Assembly: GCA_030671985.1 (NCBI GenBank)
Contig: DAOVHI010000027.1
Span: 1-13,144 of the forward strand
Length of the DNA stretch: 13,144 nt
Direction: 5' to 3'
Source of the DNA: JAHJDO01 sp030671985 [NCBI: bacterium]
GTDB taxonomy: Bacteria > JAHJDO01
Shown here: positions 6,946 through 13,144 of the stretch, piece by piece
Layout of the letters: each line of letters begins with the position of its first letter
Position numbering within the stretch: position 1 is the first letter of the stretch
Notes under the pieces: generated by a model
Seen by the model: only the letters and a program-made list of their open reading frames with translations
The model's database searches: none
Told to the model about the DNA's origin: nothing
Program-made: the position numbers and the translations under genes

Positions 6946-7527
6946 TCATTTTTGCGCATAATGTTTTAACCTGTTTTTAAGCGTTTGTTTTGCTCTATTC
7001 AACATAGACCTTACTGCAGAAACAGAACAACCCATAACTGTGGATATCTCTTTGTAAGACATATCCTCGTATCTGCGTAGTACGACAGCAGCTTTCTGGT
7101 TTTTAGGCAATGAGCCTAATGCGGCTTTCACGGTATCTTGCAGTTCTTTTTTTAAAAGGCTTGATGCCGGAGATACCTGTTTCTTGTTCTCTACTTGTCT
7201 TTGGAAATCATGTTCACTCCCTCTAATCGGTTTATCAATGGAAAAAGTCGGAAAACGGAATGTATGTCTAAGTTTATTCAGACAGAGATTACGGGCGATT
7301 TTGAATAACCATGTAGAGAATTTAGCTCTGGATTCAAAGGTTTCTATGTTTTTATATGCCCTTAAAAAAACTTCCTGCGTAATATCTTCGGCTTCTGTGC
7401 GGCTGGAGAGAAGCCGATATGTAAAATTAAGAATAGATTTTTCATGTCTATCCATGAGCTCATTGAACGCGCTTTTATCTCCATTAATAACTTTTTCAAT
7501 AATTTGAATATCAGATAGTTGCATCAT
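6946..7527 (-). CDS. ECF-family RNA polymerase sigma factor
   Basis: Extracytoplasmic-function sigma-70 factor, 193 residues, with only regions 2 and 4, the usual ECF layout. Region 2 (about 21-90) contains AEDITQEVFLRAYKNIETF followed by FSTWLFKIARNLCLNKLR. Region 4 (about 133-187) contains LGSLPKNQKAAVVLRRYEDM and then the helix-turn-helix MSYKEISTVMGCSVSAVRS. The closest general likeness is to the RpoE/SigW-type groups. It begins 11 bases after the patatin stop and has no recognisable Shine-Dalgarno sequence, so it is probably translated by coupling. Two ATG codons are adjacent (7527 and 7524) and either could be used. The next gene encodes a membrane zinc-finger anti-sigma factor, so this sigma factor is probably held at the membrane and released by an envelope signal. 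Confidence 0.94.
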   Translation of the reverse strand: MMQLSDIQIIEKVINGDKSAFNELMDRHEKSILNFTYRLLSSRTEAEDITQEVFLRAYKNIETFESRAKFSTWLFKIARNLCLNKLRHTFRFPTFSIDKPIRGSEHDFQRQVENKKQVSPASSLLKKELQDTVKAALGSLPKNQKAAVVLRRYEDMSYKEISTVMGCSVSAVRSMLNRAKQTLKNRLKHYAQK

Positions 7528-7538
7528 TTTAGCGTATG

Positions 7539-8528
7539 TCAGATTATTAATCTTTTGATTTTGGGCAGTGCATCTAATACTGACTTATATCCCTCTGCTA
7601 TAGCTTCTGCGCCCTTATGGAATTCCAACGTAGATATCTCGTTTACTTCAGGACTAATTATTACATCCGCCTTCTTTAGCGCCAAAACAGCTATTTTATA
7701 CTCCATAACATAAAATGAATGCATTAAAACATCGATCACATTGGGAGTGTTGGGATCTATCTGTTGACCCTTGTATATTTTCTTTTTTAACATGCCGGTG
7801 AATTCGCGAATACTTTCTATTTTATCTTTATTTGACTGAATAAGTTTATTTATTTTATCATTTAATTTTTCCAGAGATTTGTTTTTTATATGATTTCGTG
7901 AGTCTCGTTGAATAGTGATGGAGTACTTATTGACTGTCCTTGAAGCAATGTGTCCTCTTTTTTGAGGTTCAGGGATTACGTTGCAGGCAATAACAAATTT
8001 CGCTCCCATATTTCTTGCTGTATTTACGGGAACAGGATTTACTATGCCGCCATCAACCAAAAACTTGTTTTCAAATTTTACAGGTGTAAATATCACAGGA
8101 ATTGAAATGCTTGCTCTTATAGCTTCTGTCACGGAACCGCTCTTAATTACTACTTCTTCACCTGTTATGATGTCGGTTGCTATAACTCTAAGCGGGATTT
8201 TTAAATCTTTAAACTCTATGTCTCCGATAATTGAACATAGAAGCTCTTTAATCTTTTCTCCCTGAATAAATCCTTTTTTCAATAACGCTAAATTCGGATC
8301 AAGTAAAAGAGCTAATTGTTTCCAATCTATGTTTAATGCGATTTCTTCAAACGTGTTTATTTCGCCGTCTTTAGCGAAACAGGCGCCTACTAATGCGCCG
8401 ATACTTGTTCCGGCTATCATGTCAATAGGGATATTGTTTTCCTTTAAAGCATTCAGCACTCCGATGTGAGCCAATCCTTTTGCCGCTCCGCCTCCGAGGG
8501 CAAGCCCTATTTTTTTATGTTTTCTCAT
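7539..8528 (-). CDS. Patatin-like phospholipase (RssA-type)
   Basis: Predicted serine lipid acyl hydrolase with a Ser-Asp dyad. The 329-residue product has the oxyanion-hole loop LGGGAAKG at 11-18, the nucleophile elbow GTSIG with Ser42, and the catalytic Asp159 in VDGG. There is no signal peptide, so it is probably cytoplasmic or peripheral on the inner membrane. Residues about 188-255 are highly charged (SLEKLNDKINKLIQSNKDK and following) and look like a coiled-coil insertion between the core and the terminal IDPNTPNVIDVLMHSFYVME segment. A TTG at 8534 would add two residues, but AAGGAG sits 7 bases before the ATG at 8528, so that start is preferred. It follows the gcv operon after 51 bases and precedes the sigma factor gene by 11 bases, so it may be the first gene of the downstream operon. 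The substrate is unknown. Confidence 0.9.
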   Translation of the reverse strand: MRKHKKIGLALGGGAAKGLAHIGVLNALKENNIPIDMIAGTSIGALVGACFAKDGEINTFEEIALNIDWKQLALLLDPNLALLKKGFIQGEKIKELLCSIIGDIEFKDLKIPLRVIATDIITGEEVVIKSGSVTEAIRASISIPVIFTPVKFENKFLVDGGIVNPVPVNTARNMGAKFVIACNVIPEPQKRGHIASRTVNKYSITIQRDSRNHIKNKSLEKLNDKINKLIQSNKDKIESIREFTGMLKKKIYKGQQIDPNTPNVIDVLMHSFYVMEYKIAVLALKKADVIISPEVNEISTLEFHKGAEAIAEGYKSVLDALPKIKRLII

Positions 8529-8555
8529 AAGCAATCTCCTTCAGGATATTGCGAT

Positions 8556-8564
8556 AGTATAACA
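8556..8564 (-). promoter_or_regulatory. Extended -10 promoter candidate before the patatin gene
   Basis: The 51-base gap between the lipoate-family gene and the patatin gene contains, on the minus strand, TGTTATACT: a TGn element directly in front of a TATACT hexamer (5 of 6 to TATAAT). No good -35 lies 16-18 bases upstream, which is tolerated by extended -10 promoters. A second weaker pair, TTGAAA (8603-8608) and TATATA (8581-8586) with a 16-base spacer, overlaps the end of the upstream gene. Either could let the downstream genes be transcribed independently of gcv. This is a pattern match only. Confidence 0.35.
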
Positions 8565-8579
8565 CAAAATGGTTTACAG

Positions 8580-9317
8580 CTATATATTGAGGCGTTTGGT
8601 CTTTTCAAGTCGTCTGGACAACGCTATTTCATCACAAGTCAAGTTGGCGGGAACTAGTTTTGTTGAGAATTCCTTCTCAAATCCTTGTATGACAGCGTTA
8701 CTAATTTCTTCGAATTTAATCTCTCTTCCCAGAATGGTATTTATAGAAATAGCTCCGTTGAGATTTTGATCATCAAGCAGGATAGAGCCATGATGCATGA
8801 GAGTTCCATTTTTTCTTCTCTGGGCACTTCCAACCAGTTTTTTGTTCTTGAATACTACATCAGACGGAGAAGGACTGTTAAAACAGAAAAAAGGTTGATG
8901 GTTTTTGGATAGTGAAGTTTTGACTTTTCCTCTTATTTGTGCATTTATTCCCAAAAAAGCTAATCCATTAACAATAGCCTGACAAATCACATTATATGAA
9001 TCAGAAACCTTTTCGGGGATAGATGAATTTTTGATTGGAGCGATCAGAGAAAAAGTAAGTTCTCTGTCGTGAAGGATAGCGCCTCCTCCCGTCATTCGTC
9101 TGACAACATCTATTTTTTTATCAAGTTTTATGTCTTCTGTTTTTTGAAAATAGCCGATTGATATTGCAGGAGGATTCCATCCATATAACCTTAAGGTAGT
9201 TGGAGCTGATGTATTCTGACTCATATTGCAGGTAAACATGGCTTCATCAACAGCCATGTTAATATATCCGTTAAGATGACCTGAACGTATCAGCCGCCAT
9301 TTCACTATTTTGCCCAT
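8580..9317 (-). CDS. Lipoate-protein ligase family protein, probably a LipM-type octanoyltransferase
   Basis: Member of the biotin/lipoate protein ligase fold (LplA/LipM/LipL). These enzymes attach octanoate or lipoate to carrier-protein lysines. The 245-residue product has RRMTGGGAILHD at residues 73-84, the KLVGSAQ substrate-lysine motif around Lys160, and HHGSILLD at 175-182. A cysteine at residue 145 in CFNSPSPSDVV, just before GSAQ, sits where the catalytic cysteine of LipM/LipL octanoyltransferases lies (CFxxPSxYE in Bacillus-type LipM). ATP-dependent ligases lack it. Bacillus LipM is known to octanoylate GcvH, and GcvH is encoded four genes upstream, so I infer octanoyl transfer to this GcvH. 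Start is uncertain: ATG 9317 overlaps gcvPB by 13 bases, while GTG 9305 (TAGTG) would give the family-like N-terminus MKWRLI. Neither has a strong ribosome binding site. A plain lipoate ligase remains possible. Confidence 0.85.
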   Translation of the reverse strand: MGKIVKWRLIRSGHLNGYINMAVDEAMFTCNMSQNTSAPTTLRLYGWNPPAISIGYFQKTEDIKLDKKIDVVRRMTGGGAILHDRELTFSLIAPIKNSSIPEKVSDSYNVICQAIVNGLAFLGINAQIRGKVKTSLSKNHQPFFCFNSPSPSDVVFKNKKLVGSAQRRKNGTLMHHGSILLDDQNLNGAISINTILGREIKFEEISNAVIQGFEKEFSTKLVPANLTCDEIALSRRLEKTKRLNI

Positions 9318-10753
9318 CGTAGTTTGGGTTCTCTTGCAGCTTTCACTTCATCCAATCTGGATATACCAAGGTTATGCGGGGCGGTTTTGATGATTTCCTG
9401 ATTTTCATCTACTTCCTTGGCAATCTTGATCATAATATCAATGAATTTGTCCAGAGTTTGTTTGGATTCAGTTTCTGTGGGCTCTATCATTATCGCTTCA
9501 TCAACAATGAGCGGGAAATATATAGTCGGCGCATGAAAACCAAAATCCAGCAGTCTTTTGGCAATATCAATTGCTCTTACACCATTTTTCTTTTGTTTAA
9601 CGGCTGATATTACAAATTCATGCATACAAGTATGCGCATAAGGAAGATGATAATAAGATTTAAGTTTTTTCATAATATAATTTGCATTGAGAACGGAATT
9701 TTCAGCTATTCTGGCAAGCCCTTCTTTGCCTACGAGGAGGATGTAGACATATGCTTTGAGTATAACGCCAAAATTCCCGTAAAACGGGGCTATATATCCA
9801 ATGGATGAGGGGTAGTTGTATTTAAGAGCGTAAGTTTTATCACTCTTTTTAACTACTCGGGATATAGGTAGAAAATCTACAAGATTTTTCTTTACGCCTA
9901 CGGGTCCGGAACCCGGTCCACCGCCTCCATGTGGTGTTCCAAAAGTTTTATGTAAATTTACATGTACAATGTCAAATCCAACGTCGCCCGGCTTGAGTTT
10001 GCCCAGAATAGCATTGAGATTAGCGCCGTCATAATACATCAGACTGCCAGCCTCATGTGTTTTATCCGCAATTTTTTTTATCTGAGGATTAAATAGGCCA
10101 AGTGTGTTAGGACAGGTAAGCATCACAGCTGCAGTTTCTTTATCAAGTATCTTTTCGAACTCATCTATGTCCATAACGCCATCAGCATTAGATGGAACTG
10201 AAACAACCTCGTATCCCGCGATTGCCGCGCTTGCGGGATTAGTTCCGTGCGCAGAATCAGGAATGATTATTTTTTTTCTTTTTTGTCCTCGTGAGGCGTG
10301 ATAAGCAGCAATCATCATTGTGCCTGTTAACTCTCCATGAGCTCCTGCCAAAGGCTGCATGGTGAATTCTGCCATGCCTGTGATTTCCGATAGGAATTGT
10401 GAGGTCTCGTACAGTACCTGCAGGGCTCCCTGTGTGAATTTGTTTCCATCAGGCAGCTGCGGGATTAGTGGATGCAGATCGCCAAGCCCTTTATATAAGA
10501 CAGCTTCTTCGCATATTTTTGGATTGTATTTCATGGTACAGGAACCTAAAGGATAAAAGTTGGTGTCTACTCCCATGTTATGCAGAGATAATCGAGTAAA
10601 ATGTCTCATAGTGTCCAGTTCAGAAACTTCAGGAAGTTCTGCATAGTTTTTACGTTTAAGTTTGTCGGGGATGTTGCCGGCGCAAGGAACGTCACATTCT
10701 GGAAATCTAACGCCTCTTTTTCCAGATATGCTCTTTTCAAAAACAAGTTTCAT
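9305..10753 (-). CDS. gcvPB: Glycine dehydrogenase (decarboxylating) subunit 2, PLP-binding
   Basis: This is the PLP-bearing half of the split P-protein, the decarboxylating subunit of the glycine cleavage system. It has 482 residues, typical for the family. YPLGSCTMKYNPK at residues 67-79, the QPLAGAHGELTG segment at 133-144, the PDSAHGTNPAS segment at 165-175, and NLHKTFGTPHGGGGPGSGPVG around the Schiff-base Lys269 are all present. The start overlaps the gcvPA stop by four bases. The end overlaps the following lipoate-family gene by 13 bases if that gene starts at its ATG, or by one base if it starts at GTG 9305. No irregularity is visible; the enzyme should be functional with GcvPA, GcvH and GcvT. 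Confidence 0.97.
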   Translation of the reverse strand: MKLVFEKSISGKRGVRFPECDVPCAGNIPDKLKRKNYAELPEVSELDTMRHFTRLSLHNMGVDTNFYPLGSCTMKYNPKICEEAVLYKGLGDLHPLIPQLPDGNKFTQGALQVLYETSQFLSEITGMAEFTMQPLAGAHGELTGTMMIAAYHASRGQKRKKIIIPDSAHGTNPASAAIAGYEVVSVPSNADGVMDIDEFEKILDKETAAVMLTCPNTLGLFNPQIKKIADKTHEAGSLMYYDGANLNAILGKLKPGDVGFDIVHVNLHKTFGTPHGGGGPGSGPVGVKKNLVDFLPISRVVKKSDKTYALKYNYPSSIGYIAPFYGNFGVILKAYVYILLVGKEGLARIAENSVLNANYIMKKLKSYYHLPYAHTCMHEFVISAVKQKKNGVRAIDIAKRLLDFGFHAPTIYFPLIVDEAIMIEPTETESKQTLDKFIDIMIKIAKEVDENQEIIKTAPHNLGISRLDEVKAAREPKLRWAK

Positions 10754-12084
10754 AAAATTTCTCCTAATGACTCAACAAAAAAATCTATTTCCTTTTTTGT
10801 TCTTTTTTCACTTAAAGCTACCAGCATGCAATTCTTCATGTTTTTGTAATAATGTCCGAGAGGTAAACCTGCCATTATTTTCTTATTCATAAGCTTGCTG
10901 ACAACATCTTCTGCGTCAATTGGAAGTTCCAGTACGAATTCATTAAATATAGGACTTTCAAATTTCTGCTTTATTACGGGTATTTTCAGAAGTCTCTCAC
11001 GGGCATAAGAGGCTTTGGCGCTGCAGAGTTCAGCAAGTTCCCTCAATCCATGCTTGCCTACCAGTGTGAGATATACCAGTGCGGCAAGAGCGCAGAGAGC
11101 TTCATTAGAACAAATATTTGACGTAGCTTTTTCTCTCCGAATGTGTTGTTCCCTTGTCTGAAGAGTAAGAACAAATCCCCGGCTGCCATTTTTATCTACT
11201 GTTTCTCCAACAATACGACCTGGCATCTGTCGGACATATTTTGAGCGTGTTGTCATTAATCCAAGGTACGGACCGCCAAAACAAAGCCCAAGACCCAAGC
11301 TCTGGCCTTCACCCGTAGCAATATCCACATTCATTTCTCCGGGAGATTTTAGGACTCCGAGAGAGATAGGATATGTTGAAAGGATTACTAAACTGCCTGA
11401 TTTATGAGCTAAGTCAGCTAGATCAGTTAGATCATCTATACATCCGAAAAAATTTGGGTTTTGCAGCACCAGGCAGGCAGCATTATTGTCCAGTTCAGAT
11501 TCTATTATTTTTCTATCTGCTCTGCCGTCTTTTCCTACAGGTACATCAATGGATTCAAAATCCAGATTTGCGGCATAAGAGTGTAATATCTTCCGGTATA
11601 TAGGACTTACTGCTTCATCTATAATTATCTTTTTTCTTCGTGTGATCCGCACGGCCATCATTACTGCTTCACAAATCGCAGTTCCTCCATCATATAAAGA
11701 AGCGTTAGTTATGTCCATTTCCGTTAATAGCGAAATAGCAGATTGATATTCGTAGATGGATTGAAGTATTCCCTGCGAAACTTCTGCCTGATACGGGGTA
11801 TAAGCAGTATAGAATTCACTACGCGATGTGATTGCCCCTACCGCCGCGGGAACAAAATGGTCATAGAAACCTCCCCCAAGAAAGCAAATCAAATCAGTAA
11901 CGTTTTTTGAGGCAAGTCCTTTTACGAAATGTCGAACTTCTAATTCCGATTTACCCGTTGGAAGATTAAACGAATAAGACATTAACTCGGAAGGAATATC
12001 TTTGAACAGTTCCTCAATAGAGTTCAGTCCCAACTCAGCCAACATTGTTGCTCTCTCTTCGTCTGTATTGGAAATATAGGGCAT
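10750..12084 (-). CDS. gcvPA: Glycine dehydrogenase (decarboxylating) subunit 1
   Basis: This is the N-terminal half of the P-protein, which in this organism is split into two subunits. Together with GcvPB it decarboxylates glycine and transfers the aminomethyl group to lipoyl-GcvH. The 444-residue length and the start (MPYISNTDEERATMLAELG) match the split-subunit family. Further family features are YTPYQAEVSQGILQSIYEYQ, the NASLYDGGTA segment, and FGGPYLGLMTTR with the following RQMPGRIVGET. The GcvPA subunit is PLP-fold but carries no PLP-binding lysine itself; the lysine is on GcvPB. Its start shares one base with the gcvH stop (TAATG) and its stop overlaps the gcvPB start by four bases (ATGA), a strong sign of coupled translation in equal amounts. 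The intact reading frame and all motifs suggest a working enzyme. Confidence 0.97.
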   Translation of the reverse strand: MPYISNTDEERATMLAELGLNSIEELFKDIPSELMSYSFNLPTGKSELEVRHFVKGLASKNVTDLICFLGGGFYDHFVPAAVGAITSRSEFYTAYTPYQAEVSQGILQSIYEYQSAISLLTEMDITNASLYDGGTAICEAVMMAVRITRRKKIIIDEAVSPIYRKILHSYAANLDFESIDVPVGKDGRADRKIIESELDNNAACLVLQNPNFFGCIDDLTDLADLAHKSGSLVILSTYPISLGVLKSPGEMNVDIATGEGQSLGLGLCFGGPYLGLMTTRSKYVRQMPGRIVGETVDKNGSRGFVLTLQTREQHIRREKATSNICSNEALCALAALVYLTLVGKHGLRELAELCSAKASYARERLLKIPVIKQKFESPIFNEFVLELPIDAEDVVSKLMNKKIMAGLPLGHYYKNMKNCMLVALSEKRTKKEIDFFVESLGEIL

Positions 12085-12482
12085 TAGTGTTCTCCTTCCT
12101 CTTTTTTTAGAAAACTTTCATATGCCGACGCATTCATTAGAGATTCAAATTCATCCTTATTCTCTATTTTTATTTTTATCATCCATCCTTGTTTATAAGG
12201 ATCTTTCTCAAACAATTCTAAATTATCTACAATCTGCTGATTTGTCTCAATGACCTCTCCGGTTACCGGGGAGGTCAAGTCAAATACCGCCTTGATTGAT
12301 TCAATAGCTCCAAAAGGCGAGTCTTTCTTTACTTTATTGCCTGCTTCAGGCAATTCCAAAAAGGCAATATCTCCCAGTTGTTTAACGGCATGATCTGTAA
12401 TTCCAACAACTACTACATCCGTGTTCTCTTCCATCTTTGCCCACTCGTGAGTCTTTGTATATTTCAATTCGTTCGGAAACAT
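12084..12482 (-). CDS. gcvH: Glycine cleavage system H protein (lipoyl carrier)
   Basis: GcvH carries the aminomethyl intermediate on a lipoyl-lysine between the P, T and L proteins. The product has 132 residues, the usual length. The N-terminus FPNELKYTKTHEW and the lipoylation motif ESIKAV identify it; the modified lysine is Lys64. The downstream SPVTGEVIE is also canonical. The start ATG lies 19 bases inside the end of gcvT, and its AAGGAG ribosome binding site is within gcvT's lysine-rich last codons, so translation is probably coupled. The stop overlaps the start of gcvPA by one base (TAATG). A lipoate-attachment gene further down the same operon is the likely modifier of this protein. 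A 12-bp inverted repeat lies over codons 69-77 (separate entry). Confidence 0.97.
   Translation of the reverse strand: MFPNELKYTKTHEWAKMEENTDVVVVGITDHAVKQLGDIAFLELPEAGNKVKKDSPFGAIESIKAVFDLTSPVTGEVIETNQQIVDNLELFEKDPYKQGWMIKIKIENKDEFESLMNASAYESFLKKEEGEH
12251..12277. repeat. 12-bp inverted repeat inside gcvH
   Basis: Left arm 12251-12262 (tgacctctccgg) and right arm 12266-12277 (ccggggaggtca) are complementary at 11 of 12 positions around a 3-base loop. The odd pair is a U-G wobble in plus-strand RNA but a C-A mismatch in the gcvH mRNA. It covers the codons for the conserved SPVTGEV segment next to the lipoylation site. Part of the symmetry (CCGGTAACCGG) follows from coding Pro-Val-Thr-Gly, but the flanking GACCTC/GAGGTC match is not forced. 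No T-run follows, so it does not look like a terminator. Confidence 0.5.
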
Positions 12483-13144
12483 GTTTTTTTCTCCTTTCTT
12501 TTTTTCATAAAGCAGGACACAATAATCCCCTCTATTCTTCTGCCTCTGATATCAATGTTTAGAATGTCACCTATCTTGAGATTGCTGTCAAGAAGTCCCA
12601 GACAGATAGCATGCAGCTTCTTTGTATTATTTTCCATGTGCGGCACCATGGTACCGCTTGTTATGCATCCTACATATTTTTCTTCTTTAAACACCCTGCA
12701 TCCTCTTCTAGCGACTCCTTTACCCAACACTGTCACAGACATAATAATTCCTGGAAGATTTTCTATGGAAGAGTGTTGTTTTACGAGCGCTTTCTTCCCA
12801 ATAAAATCATCTTTTAATGGCGAGAAACTAACAGCGAACTTAGAAAGCGGACATGAAAAAACAGGTATTTCCTTTCCTTCCGGGTCAATACCAAGTTCAT
12901 GTCCGTATAAAGGCAGACAGGCTTCAAGTCTTAGTGTATCTCTGGCGCCCAAACCTACTGGAATTGCTCCGTTTTTGAGCAGAATATCCCATATTATTGG
13001 ACCGTCTTCTCTTTTTATGAAGAGCTCAAAACAAACAGGTTCTCCTGTATAGCCCGTGCGCGCAATTTGAACATCATGTCCGTTTATTTTTACGTTACTG
13101 AGCGCGTTTCTCTTTGGTTCGGGAAGACTGCCTGAATCAATAAT
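12464..13144 (-). CDS. gcvT: Aminomethyltransferase, glycine cleavage T-protein (N-terminus cut by window edge)
   Basis: T-protein transfers the methylene group of the aminomethyl-lipoyl arm of GcvH to tetrahydrofolate and releases ammonia. The frame is open to the right edge, giving 226 residues of a family usually near 360, so roughly the first 135-140 residues, including the catalytic aspartate region, lie outside. Visible hallmarks are ARTGYTGE near the edge, GLGARDTLRLEA followed by PLYGHEL, then DFIGKKAL, and the C-terminal barrel with GCITSGTMVPH. The family normally ends soon after a V-x-x-PFYK-like strand; here that is VSCFMKKRK, followed by an extra EKKTCFRTN tail that reads 19 bases into gcvH. 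That tail may just reflect the overlap. A TTG at 12952 would give a shorter product but falls inside the conserved GLGARD motif, so it is not the start. First visible gene of the gcv operon; the promoter and any glycine riboswitch would lie upstream, outside the window. Confidence 0.95.
   Translation of the reverse strand: MIDSGSLPEPKRNALSNVKINGHDVQIARTGYTGEPVCFELFIKREDGPIIWDILLKNGAIPVGLGARDTLRLEACLPLYGHELGIDPEGKEIPVFSCPLSKFAVSFSPLKDDFIGKKALVKQHSSIENLPGIIMSVTVLGKGVARRGCRVFKEEKYVGCITSGTMVPHMENNTKKLHAICLGLLDSNLKIGDILNIDIRGRRIEGIIVSCFMKKRKEKKTCFRTN

Noticed and set aside
6934-6962. Plus-strand TTGTTA-N17-CATAAT, a sigma-70-like promoter pointing antisense into the sigma gene.
   Set aside because: The region is AT-rich, the -35 match is only moderate, and no plus-strand gene follows. 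Without transcript data it is not distinguishable from chance.
12635-12652. Near-palindrome GCGGCACCATGGTACCGC in gcvT.
   Set aside because: It has no loop and has mismatched pairs, and it falls on codons for the conserved SGTMVP segment. Probably incidental.
12378-13052. A 224-codon plus-strand frame opposite gcvT and gcvH.
   Set aside because: It is antisense to two conserved genes, and its Ser/Phe-rich composition is what an antisense reading of such genes gives.

Overview
The window is a single co-directional block: every gene I can support lies on the minus strand, so transcription runs from high to low coordinates. Coding density is almost complete. The longest gap between genes is 58 bases, so there is no gene-free stretch of 300 bases or more. 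I see no tRNA, rRNA, CRISPR array, insertion sequence, integrase or convincing intrinsic terminator.

Organism. The DNA is AT-rich by eye. The DUF1549/DUF1553, DUF1501 and PPC-domain secreted proteins are a combination known mainly from Planctomycetota, Verrucomicrobiota and Lentisphaerota. Signal peptides and a membrane anti-sigma factor fit a didermic bacterium. The glycine decarboxylase P-protein is split into two subunits. I infer a low-GC member of the PVC superphylum or a candidate phylum with similar gene content; the sequence alone does not settle which.

Region 1 (13144 to 8580) is a glycine cleavage operon in the order gcvT (cut by the window edge), gcvH, gcvPA, gcvPB, then a lipoate-ligase-family gene that looks like a LipM-type octanoyltransferase. 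Each gene overlaps or touches the next. The last gene probably supplies the octanoyl group that becomes the lipoyl arm of GcvH. The L-protein (dihydrolipoamide dehydrogenase) and lipoyl synthase LipA are not in the window.

Region 2 (8528 to 7539) is a patatin-like phospholipase with a charged, probably coiled-coil insertion. It follows a 51-base gap that holds an extended -10 promoter candidate.

Region 3 (7527 to 5881) is a signalling cassette: an ECF sigma factor, a single-pass zinc-finger anti-sigma factor with a Leu/Glu/Asn hexapeptide tail, and a secreted basic DUF3106 protein built on a strict 18-residue repeat.

Region 4 (5876 to 1) follows with gaps of only 4 to 24 bases: a DUF1549/DUF1553 protein that lacks the family's CxxCH motif, a DUF1501 protein, a large two-PPC-domain protein, and the N-terminal 233 residues of a Rid/chorismatase-like protein that runs off the left edge. 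Regions 3 and 4 read as one operon, which suggests an envelope-stress-type sigma system linked to a secreted planctomycete-style module of unknown function. That linkage is the most interesting feature here.
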